64,000 nucleotides of DNA from contig NC_079969.1 of NCBI RefSeq assembly GCF_029852145.1, forward strand, positions 9,858,001-9,922,000. The letters are read 5' to 3'. The notes under the pieces were generated by a model that was not told the DNA's origin, searched no databases, and saw only the letters and a list, made by a program, of their open reading frames with translations. The position numbers and the translations under genes were made by a program. Origin of the DNA: Microplitis mediator. Lineage: Eukaryota; Arthropoda; Insecta; Hymenoptera; Braconidae. Within the stretch, counting starts at the first letter, position 1. Each line of letters begins with the position of its first letter. Below, in pieces: positions 21,701 to 32,466 of the stretch.

Positions 21701-24700
21701 TCTAACTTAATGAACATTTATCAGGATATAAAATTAATAAAAATACATCTAATTTTCCATAAAATTAAAATCCATGCGGTTTACATTTATTACACACAAT
21801 GATACATCAAATAGTTTTTTATTTTATTAAAACAAAAAAAATATAATTTATTGTTATTCGTAAGTGTGTAATTTATTATCAAACGTAAAAATAGTTATGC
21901 AAACAAATCTCATTAGCATAATAATATTAAAATCAATAAGAATAAAGATTTTCACAATCACACAACCCCATAAAACTCAACTGAATAATTGACACTTGCT
22001 AAATAAAATAGATGCTTCTTGAATTCCCGCGGAGTACTGATCAGAAAAATAACCAAATAAATCCGAACATTCAGAACAAAAGATTATTTTGTTTAAACAC
22101 CGTTGTAAAAATTACTCAAAGACAAACAAAAATTATTGTCAAAAAATTATAAATAGCTGTATTTCAATGAAATTTTATTAAATGGGTGTAAAGACTGTTA
22201 TTAATTATTTAAACTTGAATGATTTTCTATAAGTGTTGTTCCTCAACTGAGTAAATATCAGTTTAAATTTAACAAATTTTATTATGCTGGCACGAGAAAT
22301 TTTGCATTACTGATAAAGTAGAATTTCTACTGATCATATAATGAAACTTATCAACCGACAAAACTAAAAGTTTTAAAATTTTAAGAATTTTTATTATGCT
22401 AGCTTTAGAATTTTCAATTGAATCAATGTTCGAGAAATTATACCCAGTAAATAATAACAAAAATTGAAGTAAATATAAATATCATGACAAAATCTGTAAA
22501 TTTTGTTATTCTATTGTGGCAATTATTATTTTTAGTTCTTATTAATTCTTGTGTGATCAAAAATTATAAAATTTATATAATATAAAACAAAAAAACCATT
22601 TTTTCATAGAAAAAATTTTACACAGAAGTTTAGAATGTAACGAATTTATTTCGAATTTAATACTGTTTGAAATAAATATTTTTATGCTGAATATAATTTT
22701 TGATACAAAATTATAAAAAATTTACAAATCCATAATTTAAAAACTATAATATATAACACATAAAAATTTTTATTTACATTTTAATTAATAGCATACGTTT
22801 ATCAAAACTTTACTCTCAATTTATAAAATTTCAAGATTTATTTTGATATTACTTTCAAAGCATAACATATTTTATATTTGTTAGTTATTGAAAATCAAAG
22901 ACTTCAAAAATCATTATGCTACTCTATAATTTTTTTTGCGTACCTATTACTTTCTACTAATTTTTCATAAAAATTGTCATAATTTATGATTTTCTAAACA
23001 GATCTAGTAGAAATCGAGAATCAGACAGTATTTTTTCGTTATTATTGAGCTTCATTTCTCTCCGTGTACCCACTGTGAGTTATACTGTTGCAAGAAATGC
23101 GTCAGACATTTTTTCATTGCACCGTGTTCAAGATATCTTTAATATTCTTACGTACGATACCATGAGCAAGACATACACAAATCTCGACATAGGTTTCATG
23201 ATACATGATCTTGCAAAAGACACACACGTAGAAAAAGACACTAGCAGCTAGGGGTCTTGCTCAAAATAGTTACTCCAGAATCTTGTTCAAACGCGTGTTA
23301 CTAGGGTTGAAAAATCGAGAAGGTATCTTGAAGCATGGCGCCAGATATAATTTGAGCTCTTAATATTGATATGAAGAAATGGCTGTTTATAATTTTCTAT
23401 TTTTAATTCAGTAACATGGTGAAAAATTCATAACTTCCAAACAAAGAAAGATACAGAAAATTATATTGGAAGATCTTATAGCACATTTACTGATCTACAA
23501 AAAAGGTTTTTTATAATTTTTGCATAAACTGGACCATTCAAAAGATATGCAAGGTCAAAGTTTGCTACAATTCAAAGAACTTATTTTAGCTCATTATTAA
23601 TTTTGTAATATGTCTACTAATGAAAATACAGAAATTCTCAATATATTTTTCAGTTGAAAATTGAATGATTTAAAAAAAAGGTTTGAGTTAAAATTTTTTC
23701 AAATTCCACCATTTCTAAGATATTCACTCCCAAAAATGACACTGTCTGAAAATTATTATATTTCTAAATAATTTTTAATGTCCAATTAAAAGTCAAATAA
23801 AAAATAAAATGTTTAGTCCTTTTGAGTTGATAAAAATTAATTTTTGACTATGTTTTTAACAACATGAGTTTCGAAAAATGATAATATGAATTTTATAGCG
23901 ATAAAAAAATTTTATCATATTAAAAATTATGAATATAATTTTCAGACAGTTTGACTTTTGTGAGCAAATATCTTAGAAATGGTTGAATTCGCAAAAATTT
24001 TAACTCAACCCTTTTTTGTCGAGCATTCCCTATACGAAAAAAATATATATCCGGATATATCCCGGACAATCTGCATATAAACGACATATATATAAAAATG
24101 TATGTCTCATATATGCAGATTGGCCCGGATATATCCGGATATATATTTTTTTCGTATGGGTCAATTTCCTACAAATAAATGTATTGAGAATTTTTCAATT
24201 CTCATTTTGACCTTGAATATCTTTTGAATGGTCCAGTTTATGCAAAAATCATAAAAGACTTTTTTTGTAGATCAGTAAATTTACTATAAAATCTTTCAAC
24301 ATAATTTTTCTGTATCGTTATTTGTTCGGAAGTTATGAACTTTCCACCATGTTACTGGAAATAAATAAAAAATTATAATCAGCCACCTCTTCATGTCAAT
24401 ATTAAGAGCTCAAATTTTAACTGGGGCAATGTTTCAAGATATCTTGTTGATTTTACGTTCTTTAAAAAAAATAATCCCTTTATTTGAAACAGTTTAATCT
24501 TTATAAGATTTCTAAGAAATTAAATGCCTTTCAAATGAGTACCTATATGATATACTTATTTTAAGCATACAAATATGCTATAAATATTTATATATACATA
24601 TAAATTATTTGTAAATTAGAAATAAGTCTGGATTATTGATACTCATTTTGAAGGACACTTAATTTTTTTTTAATTAATAAAAACAATACGTTTAATTTTA

Positions 24701-27700
24701 TAGTTTAGTAAAATATATAAATAAAATATTTTCAAGTGTCATATTTGTACAGTATACAGTAAGTTCACTTGTACTGTGTACATTGTCGTTTTTATTATCT
24801 CATACAGAAACAATGACGACAACTTTCGTTGGTTATTTTGGATTTCTAACTGCCATGTATGTTCAAATATTTTTGCCCTGTTATTGCACCCATATGTTGA
24901 CTACCGAAGTAAGTGTTTATTAGTTATTTACAGCTTTATTTTATCAAAGATACTATAAAAATAGTAGGGGAGGGTGGGGCAGAGCGGCCCCCATGGGGCA
25001 GAGCGGCCCCCCTGAAATTTTGACCAAAAAAAAATTTTTTTTTTTTTCGACTAATTACTATAAATCCGATATGTTTACGCATTTTTACCCCTACGCATGA
25101 CATTTGGGCCAAAATGGACAAGCCCAAAATTTTGAAAAAGTGATTTTTTCATATTTTTATCATCAAATTAAAAAAAAATTGTTATAATTCCACATTTCTA
25201 GCCCTACGCATAACACCTGGGGCAAAATGGACCAGCCAAAACTTCCGAAAAAATTATTATTTTCATATTTTTCGGCCGTTTCTCTATGTAAGAGGCAAAT
25301 TTGGTCACTAAAAATTTATAAAAATTAAATTTTTTTTTTTTAGTTGATAAATTTTTGAAATAAAGTAAAATTATAGAATTGATGTTTTTTTTTATTAAAT
25401 AACAATTAGTAATTATGGTAATCGAGAGTGAACGATTTTTTACGCTTTAAAAAATTTTTTTCGAGTAATATAAAACCAAATATCGTTGTCAAGAGAAAGA
25501 AATACATTCTTAATGATGAAAACAATTTAAAAAAAAAAAAAACGAAAAAAAAAATTTTTTTATCACTTTTTGAAGGGGGGCCGCTCTGCCCCACAAAAAA
25601 AAAAAAAAAATTTTCAGAATTTTGGCAAAATGTCCATAAATTTGTTCGAAATAGGACAAAACCCATACGAAAATATTTATAACCGAAAATGTAGTCAAAT
25701 ATGTATCCATGATTATAACTTGGATATATCCTAGATTATATGACATTTTGCCGCAAGATTATAACCGTGAGATATAATTTAGAATCATAATCGAGATTAC
25801 AATAATCATATTCTAATTTCAAAATTGTAATTTAAATTATAATTTTTCAAATATAATTTTAAATTATAATCCAAATTATAAACCATAGATTATAACTCTA
25901 AATTATAATTTAAATTCTAAATTTTCAAATACAATTTTAAAGTCTAATCGAGGTATAAATATATAATTATATATAACTTTATTAAGTTACATATACAATA
26001 ACAGCCATGAAAAAAATAAAAAAAAAAAATCTCGCCGAGTCATGGGCTCGAACCCAAACTCTTCTGATTCGAAGTCGGATATATTAACAACTGTGCTGAA
26101 TGAACCACTTGAAAGTAGAAGTTAATTGTATTTATTTGGATACAAATCAACTTTAGAAAATTGAAGACGTCAATAAATGATTGATTTTATTATTTGTATT
26201 GTATTCAATTATGTTATTGTTTATAGGGTAAAGAGACCAATAGTGGTATACCCACTAATAGTGGGGCAATAATTCCTTCTTTTGGCAAATTAAAAAAAAA
26301 ATGAGAAGTTAAAATCTTTTAAACTTCACTAAAACTTTTTTAATTTTATATCTGGGTTTTTTATAACATAATTAATCGTTGGAACTTCAAAATTTTTTAG
26401 CTGTCATCCCGCTTTGGGTTTTGTTAGTCTATTTCCAAGAATTAAAAAAAAAGTTTTTCTTTATAACATTTATGAATGCGGTAATAAATCAATAGTATAT
26501 TACACACCTAGGGAAGTAAAGTAAGAAATGTCTCAAATCACATGTAATTGTTGGCCGAGGCGAAGCCGAGGTCAACAAAAATGTGATCTGAGGCTTTCTT
26601 ATTTACTTTCCGAGGAGTGTATACTATTTTTCTCCTCGACGGAGGCGGAAAGCGGCAACTTTGTTTTGCACAGCGGGACAAAAGTTGACGCTTTCCGCGC
26701 GGAGGCGAGAAAAAAATTTTATAGACTTTGTTTTCTAAATCATTTTGCAGTTTTTATGAATAGGCTTGCGTTGTTTGGTCGTATCTAAATTATTTCACAA
26801 AATATTATTATTCAAACACCCGCACAGCTTGATATTCACTCAGAAATTGCGATTCGATAAAATTTTTTAGAACTCAGTTGTATAAAATTTTATATAATTA
26901 TATAAAATTTTTTCGAGCGAATGTAAAAATATGTATGATTATATTTAAAATAACAGAATTATGTATATTTACATAAAAATATATGATTATATACAGTTAT
27001 ATAAGACTATATATAAATTTGAATAATTATGTATATTTATATATAATTAAAAATAAAAAGTTTAAAATAATAATATATAATCATGTATAATTATACAAAA
27101 TTATATAATTATATATGATTATATATTATTATATATAATTTTTTCTTCCCGGGAACTTCAAAGATATATTTTAGGTAGTAATTTATTATAATTTTGGTTA
27201 TAACTTCGGATGTATCTAAGGATATAACTTAAAAGATATATTTTAGGATATAGTTTACTATAATTTCGGTTAGAATTTGCGGATATATCTGGGAATATAA
27301 CCCTAAAAATATATTTTAAGGTATAATCTATTATAATTCTCGTTATAATTTGCGGATATATGTAAGGATGTAACTCTGAAGATACATTTTGGGGTATAAT
27401 TTATTATAATTCTCGTTAGAATTTTGGATATATCTAAGGATATAACTCAAAAGATATATTTTGGGATATAGTTTATTATAATTCCAGTTATAATTTGCGG
27501 ATATATCTGAGAATATAACTCTAGAATTATATTTTTGGATACAGTTTATTATAATTTCGGTTATAATTTCGTATATATCTAAGGGTACACCTTTAAAGAT
27601 ATATTTTAGGGTGTAATTTATTATATTTTTGGTTATAACTTCGGATGTATCTAAGGATATAACTTAGAACATATATTTTAGGATATAGTTGACTATAATT

Positions 27701-30700
27701 TCGGTTTGAATTTGCGGATATATCTGAGAATATAACTCTAAAAATATATTTTGAGGTATAATCAATTATAATTCTCGTTATAATTTGCGGATATATGTAA
27801 GGATGTAACTCTGAAGATACATTTTGGGGTATAATTTATTATAATTCTCGCTAGAATTTTGGATATATCTAAGGATATAACTCAAAAGATATATTTTGGG
27901 ATATAGTTTATTATAATTCCAGTTATAATTTGCGGATATATCTGAGAATATAACTTTAGAAATATATTTTTGGATATAGTTTATTATAATTTCGGTTATA
28001 ATTTCGTATATATCTAAGGGTACACCTTTAAAGATATATTTTAGGGTATAATTTATTATAATTCCGGTTATAATTTGCGAATATATTAGCAAATGTAACC
28101 TTAAAAATATATTTTGGATTATAATGTATTATAAAGTTGCTTATAAGTTGTGGATATAATTTTGTGGATATATTCCGACAATATATTTCAAATTATAATA
28201 ATTATAACCGATTATATTTTAGGTTATAAATTTTTTCGTATGGGAAGTAAAGTGATCTTATGGTTGAAAGCCACAAAAAATAATAATTGGCTTAGGGGGG
28301 CCGCTCTGCCCCACCCTCCCCTATACATAAAAATAGGTTAAAATTTTCTACATGGTAAAAAACAAGGTACTGACGTCAAACTTCCTAAAAATTTGACAAA
28401 TTTCCTCCTCAGTAAAACAAACTTTGTTTGAACTAACAAAAAATAGAGGCTGGCCTGCAGAGTCAACCGGTTTCCAGATATTTTCATATGAAAAAACTTA
28501 TTCAGTTATATCTAAAACAACAGTGTTAGTTCAAACGAATCGATACCTTCACTCAAGAAACTCTCATTTGAAGCAAAGAATATTGTCAAACGTAGGCGGT
28601 TGACTCGACCAGATCGCGCATTTGGCTGTATCCAAACGTACGGAGCACTTGAGCCGAACAAATTTGGTTTGACGTCAGGAGTTTTTTTTTGCAGTGTAGG
28701 AAATTCAATTTTCTACAAAAAAAATGCTATTGTTAATTTTTTTTTAATAGTAAATAATTTATAAGTTATTAATAAGGTAATGGTCTAGAAGTGGGGCTCC
28801 ACATATTTTTCAAAGTTCCAAGTGCTTACACCTTAAATGTCTATAATTAAACTTTCTCCACGTGTTCAGCTACACGGCGGATTAAATTTTCTGTATGTGT
28901 TTTTTGTCTTTAACACTAGATATCTATCCCAGCCTTGCAATCAGAGTGTACAAAATTGATAAAAATAACATAAAATCATGCAAATTTTCAAAAATAAATT
29001 TAATAAATTTTCTAATAAATATAAATAATTAATTTTATTAATACCGTAAGATGGACGGTGGCGATAGAAAGGTCTAACTAAGAGCTACAAAGATTTTTTG
29101 AACTCTCGTATAGTGAAAATTGGCATATTTCTGTTATTTCAATACTTTAACGGTGTACAACAGCTCACCTAACATTTTGTTGCAAGTAGTTTGGATGGTA
29201 TCCGCCTTCCTTTGCTAGTATAGTGTCTGGCTGAAGCCCACAACATAGTTTTACGCCGGCTCGTACTAATAAGAGCTGTAGTCTAAGGCAAGAGTGCGTT
29301 GACATAGCCAGGCGGTGATCACTTCTGCCTCCCACCATGCCCAATTTTGTCAGAGTTGGTCGAGTTTAAATAGTGAATTTGACAAAACGAATTTTCCCAA
29401 AATTGATTCCGCTAATTTAGTAACCTTGTGGATACCAACAATTAGTATAAATAACTATAAAAACTCTAAAAATTGTAAGACAGCGCTTTTAAGTTGGTAT
29501 GGAAAAACTGCCCTCGCAGATTTGAATCACGGTGGAAACACCGTGGAAGTGTAAACACCGTGGATCCACCGTGGTTACACGGTGGGTTTGTTCCATTTCA
29601 CCACCGGGTATACACAGTGTATCCACTGTGATTACGCGGCGTATCCACCGTGATTCCACGGTGGCTTGACCACTGTGTATACACGGTGTTTCCACTGTGA
29701 TTACGCGGTGTGTCCACCGTGATTCCACGGTGGCTTTGTGCTATTTCACCACCGTGGTTCCACGGTGTATCCACCGCGTAATCACAGTGGAAACACCGTG
29801 TATACACAGTGGTCAAGCCACCGTGGAATCACGGTGGATACACCGCGTAATCACAGTGGTAGAATGGAACAAACCCACCGTGTTTCCACCGTGATTCAAA
29901 TCTGCGAGGGTGAGTCGGCTGACAAAATTGAGTCCCATACAAAAGCATTGAGTGATCACCGCCTGAACATAGCCTTACTGACGAGTCCGTTAACGTACTT
30001 AAGACGAAACTACAGAAATTGTGGCAAATAGGCATATACCTTAAATTTTAGTGTTTGACTTAAGAGTCAATACACAGAATGAAATGAAAAATATGTCAAA
30101 TAATCCAGTGTTGCACGGAACTGAAAATTCATGAATTTAACATCTAAATCAAGCATAATTTATACCATTTGTATACACTTATAACTTATTAAGGCTCAAA
30201 TAACACCTAAAGGAGCAATTATATCTTCAATCCGCCGACAAATTCTAGAGAATGAAATTGGTTTCAAAGCAATTTGTCTATATTTGGATTTTTGCTTGAT
30301 ATAAACAGGTGGAGCCCCGATTATAGACCATTACCAAAAAATTTTCGTATCATCAATTGAAAACAAAAATTTTCTTAGGGCGAGAAAATTTTAGTTTTCA
30401 ATTTGTAATGCAAAATATTTATTGCGCTAAAAAAATCTTGACTTTCTGTGTGGTTAAGATTAATTATAATTGAACAATTTATTATATTTTTCAGTGTTTA
30501 AATTTGAGTTCTGGAATATTTGAAACAGACTGGTTCAAATTAAGTGCTAATATAAGAAAATCAATCATTATTATTGTAAGCAAATGTTATAAACCAGTTT
30601 TGATAACAAGCAGTTTTTTTATTGTTTTATCTCTCGACTCATTCACTAAGGTAAGCTCATTATTTGTATTCATTAATCAAAACTTATCAAAATCAACCAA

Positions 30701-30757
30701 ATTTTTTTTTTTTAGATTATTAAACTTTCATATACTATTTATAACGTACTAGAATAA
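18786..30757 (+). CDS. Odorant receptor OR4 (7tm_6 family), complete over 12 kb
   Basis: Exons 18786-19144, 19210-19590, 24704-24908, 30495-30650, 30716-30757; 380 residues. Phases match the other five ORs exactly, which is how the distant exons were assigned. Exon 1 has GIWKPRGWHGVKAF. Exon 2 has PPYILPYRGWIPYSYT and is four codons shorter. Exon 3 has IFVQYTVSSLVLCTLSFL and ends IFLPCYCTHMLTTE. Exon 4 starts CLNLSSGIFETDWF where the others have FLDIST. The C-terminus is IIKLSYTIYNVLE. A divergent member. Introns 2 (5113 bases) and 3 (5586 bases) are almost wholly nested inverted-repeat elements, yet every exon is open. The exon 2 donor is GTTAGT. Whether such introns splice efficiently is not known. 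Confidence 0.83.
19677..20447. mobile_element. G-rich-ended MITE, copy 2 (771 bp)
   Basis: Nearly identical to 11362-12134 over its whole length, with the same termini. Interrupts the left arm of the 19660-24493 element. Confidence 0.8.
20748..23069. mobile_element. 2.3-kb inverted-repeat element, third level of nesting
   Basis: Ends 'gtacacggagaaaaatgaag' and 'cttcatttctctccgtgtac'. The interior is very AT-rich with many 'gcataataaaa' motifs and no convincing ORF. Confidence 0.65.
21240..21668. repeat. Near-perfect palindrome with ~200-base arms
   Basis: Left arm includes 'aaaatacagtgttttgtgtt' and right arm 'aacacaaaacactgtatttt'; pairing continues outward to 'aacgagacttttcttt' and 'aaagaaaagtctcgtt'. 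Centre near 21455. Confidence 0.75.
24028..24160. mobile_element. CCCATACGAAAA-family palindrome
   Basis: 'ccctatacgaaaaaaatata' opposite 'tatatttttttcgtatggg', with 'atccggatatat' on both sides and an ATATATAT loop. Inserted in the right arm of the 19660-24493 element. Confidence 0.75.
24512..24668. repeat. GAGTACC-family hairpin
   Basis: 'aatgcctttcaaatgagtac' against 'gatactcattttgaaggac', AT-rich loop. Just before OR4 exon 3. Confidence 0.6.
26030..26110 (-). ncRNA. tRNA-like relic (pol III B-box)
   Basis: On the minus strand an A-box-like 'TCAGCACAGTTGTTAA', a possible anticodon stem around GACTTCGAATC, then the B-box GGGTTCGAGCCC. The acceptor stem is not convincingly paired. Best read as a decayed tRNA or tRNA-derived segment, not a working gene. 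Confidence 0.4.
26491..26628. mobile_element. Hairpin element with a GAGGC-rich loop
   Basis: 'aatagtatattacacaccta' is mirrored by 'aggagtgtatactatt', then 'agtaaagtaagaaa' by 'tttcttatttact'. The loop reads 'gccgaggcgaagccgaggtc'. A second G+C-rich patch follows to 26710. The ORF across it has no recognisable product. Confidence 0.55.
27150..28130 (+). repeat. Tandem array, ~72-bp units in a ~434-bp higher-order repeat
   Basis: Units read like 'ggatatatctaaggatata', 'tataatttattataatt', 'ggttataatttgc'. The distinctive unit 'cttcggatgtatctaagg' recurs at about 27203 and 27637, and the units between recur in the same order. Confidence 0.7.
28349..28698. mobile_element. Inverted-repeat element, ends with TGACGTCAAAC
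   Basis: 'tacatggtaaaaaacaagg' and 'ctgacgtcaaac' on the left pair with 'gtttgacgtcagg' and 'tttttttgcagtgta' on the right. 350 bases, no ORF. Confidence 0.65.
29309..29965. mobile_element. Middle inverted-repeat element
   Basis: Ends 'caggcggtgatcact' and 'agtgatcaccgcctg' are perfect complements, and 'caattttgtcag' pairs with 'ctgacaaaattg' further in. Confidence 0.7.
29511..29910. mobile_element. CCACCGTG palindromic element (400 bp)
   Basis: 'ccctcgcagatttgaatcac' and 'gtgattcaaatctgcgaggg' are exact complements. The interior is a dense array of CCACCGTG, CACGGTGG, TATACACAGTG and GATTACGCGG on both strands. ORFs inside are by-products of the repeats. A partial copy lies at 10479. Confidence 0.8.
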
Positions 30758-30835
30758 GTTATAAGATTTGAATGACAAATAAAATTTTAAAAATTATATC
30801 CATGACAGACTCAAATTATGATAAATTACAATAAT

Positions 30836-30972
30836 TCGGTAATCCGCCGTAAAAATACCGATTTACTGTAAATCTGCTGTAAAGTCCACCGTAAATCTAC
30901 GGTAAATCCACCGTAATTTACGGTGGCTCCCACTGAAGTTTTACGGTAGGCTTACCGTAAAATACGGTAAAT
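30836..30972. repeat. TTTACGGT/ACCGTAAA palindromic cluster
   Basis: 'taatccgccgtaaaa' near 30840 and 'accgtaaaatacggtaaatt' near 30965 bracket many copies of CCGTAAAT and ATTTACGG. Directly downstream of OR4. Confidence 0.55.
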
Positions 30973-30994
30973 TAATTGTTTAGATCAATAGAAT

Positions 30995-31142
30995 AATGAA
31001 AGCGCTTTAAAAATGAGTACCAATATGATGTACTTATTTTCAATAGTTACAAATATTTATATTTATATATAATATATGTCGTTATAATCGTAGATAATAA
31101 GTAAGGGTTGGTGGTACTCATTTTAAAACGTTTTTAGTTTTC
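30995..31142. repeat. GAGTACC-family hairpin
   Basis: 'gctttaaaaatgagtaccaa' paired with 'ttggtggtactcattttaaa', AT-rich loop. Confidence 0.6.
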
Positions 31143-31146
31143 TCTC

Positions 31147-31310
31147 TAAGGTAAGAGACCTAGTACCCGATCAGAGAACTAGTACCCGATCACTCATGTA
31201 TTTGTATATCTATATTTACTAAATTCTACTAAATATAAATATACAAATACATGAGTACTCACGTGATCGGGTATTAGTTCCCTGATCAGATACTAGGTCT
31301 CTTACCTTAC
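31147..31310. mobile_element. Hairpin element AAGGTAAGAGACCTAGTA
   Basis: 'taaggtaagagacctagta' mirrors 'tactaggtctcttacctta', with 'cccgatcactcatg' against 'catgagtactcacgtgatcg' inside and an AT-rich loop. Confidence 0.75.
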
Positions 31311-31859
31311 TAACACTGAAATTGAAAAAAAAAAATAAATAAATAAAAAATACAGAAAAATTCCATAAATTTTATAAACAAATATATGTAAGTATATTAT
31401 TTGATATTTATTATATGATTTGATACGATTATTTAATAATTTTTTTACCACACAGAAAAAAATAAACTTTAAAAATCATTGTTTGAAATTATCACCCTGA
31501 ACCGGGGTGTCAATGTAGAAAATTTTAACATTCCTGACAATAAATTTTATAATGCGTTCCATAAATTTTTAATGTTTAAGTTACGATTTTTAATGTTCGA
31601 ATATTAATTTTTCCTTCATAGACTATTAATTTGAATATTTATCCTGTAATTATTTACTGATCACTTTATCATTATACTACTTGGCGTTGCTCAATTTATG
31701 TATTTCATTATTTTCCGTGCATACCTGCAACGAAAGTTTAAATTTCGCCCTGTTTAGAAGGAAGAAAAAGTCATTCATTTCTTTAATGAGAAAAGCCCTT
31801 AGTCGATACAAAAACTAAAACATCTCAACCCGACTCGAGCGTCATCAAATCAAAATGAA
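31311..31859. other. Intergenic DNA between OR4 and OR5
   Basis: AT-rich. Only a solo left end of the ACCTGCA-type element (near 31723) recognised. Confidence 0.4.
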
Positions 31860-32466
31860 ACCTTTTTCACAAAATTTAATTGCAATCACTTGTCACTGGG
31901 CATAATTACCCTACAGCTTTAAATTGACCCCAAAAACTCTTAGTGAAATATTTTTTAGCCTTTCAAATGCATCCCGAGGACCCTAGAAATTATAATAAAA
32001 AACAAACCGGAAATTAATAAATAAGAAAAACAAAATCAAATAAAAATTATAACAATTAAATATTTAGAAAATTTTTGCCGATCAATCTCTCGACTTCGCA
32101 CGCGAGTCCTGTGTAAATGCGTATAAAGCATCCCTCTAACTTAGTGACAAACCTGAGGATCGATAGATTGAATTGAAATCCTCGTGGAAGCTTCAATGCC
32201 CGCGAAATACTGAGGGCTCCAAGTCGACGCACTTTGCCCGCGCATCTCATAAATAATCTCATATATTATTAACCCGCTTTATACAGCTCCCGGAAAATTG
32301 TCCTCCATTACTCAATTACGCAATTTGCATAATTATTATCAACCGCAATCATTTTACTGGCAATTCATCCACGGAAATAATATCAGTAGACATATTCGTA
32401 GACATTCTGGCGTTTCGGAAAATTAACTGGTGACTCCAGACCCTATCAGGGTTTGTCTTTTAAACA
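31860..32466 (+). promoter_or_regulatory. Conserved upstream block and probable promoter of OR5
   Basis: Same landmarks; TATA-like box at 32248-32257, 219 bases before the ATG. The leader keeps the 'tctggcgtttcgg' stretch but has lost the upstream ATG seen before OR1, OR3 and OR6. Confidence 0.6.

Larger units (their letters stand above)
20528..23247. mobile_element. Inverted-repeat element nested in OR4 intron 2
   Basis: 'gtctttttctatgtatgtgt' on the left pairs with 'acacacgtagaaaaagacac' on the right. Encloses the element at 20748-23069. Confidence 0.55.
19660..24493. mobile_element. Outermost inverted-repeat element in OR4 intron 2, with several insertions
   Basis: Ends 'actgtttcaaataaagg' at 19660 and 'cctttatttgaaacagt' at 24493. 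The next stretch of each arm (TTTTTTTTAAAGAAC and complement) also matches once the MITE at 19677-20447 is removed. Long arms resume at 23321-23850 and 23870-24446 (for example 'tttgagctcttaatattgat' and its near complement). Insertions: 19677-20447, roughly 20470-23300, and 24028-24160. No ORF. Confidence 0.65.
25662..28244. mobile_element. 2583-bp CCCATACGAAAA element with internal satellite
   Basis: Termini 'cccatacgaaaatattta' and 'aaattttttcgtatggg'; the next bases (TATAACC / GGTTATAA) also pair. Contains a tRNA-like segment, a hairpin at 26491-26628 and a tandem array at 27150-28130. The largest member of the family seen as short palindromes at 14417 and 24028. No transposase, so non-autonomous. 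Confidence 0.75.
24965..28323. mobile_element. G-rich-ended MITE, copy 3, split by a 2.6-kb insertion
   Basis: Left part 24965-25661 and right part 28245-28323 together rebuild the same ~774-base element as copies 1 and 2. The intact copies show the uninterrupted site 'gacaaaagtaaag'; here 'gacaaaa' and 'aagtaaag' flank the insertion, giving a two-base AA duplication. Confidence 0.8.
28776..30335. mobile_element. Outer inverted-repeat element in OR4 intron 3
   Basis: 'ggtaatggtctagaagtggg' on the left against 'cccgattatagaccattacc' on the right; 'gctccac' and 'gtggagc' also pair. Encloses 29309-29965, which encloses 29511-29910. Confidence 0.65.

Noticed and set aside
26528..26788. 86-codon ORF in the G+C-rich patch
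   Set aside because: Spans a hairpin element and has no recognisable domain.
29489..30035. ORFs of 65-97 codons in overlapping frames
   Set aside because: By-products of the CCACCGTG palindromic array.
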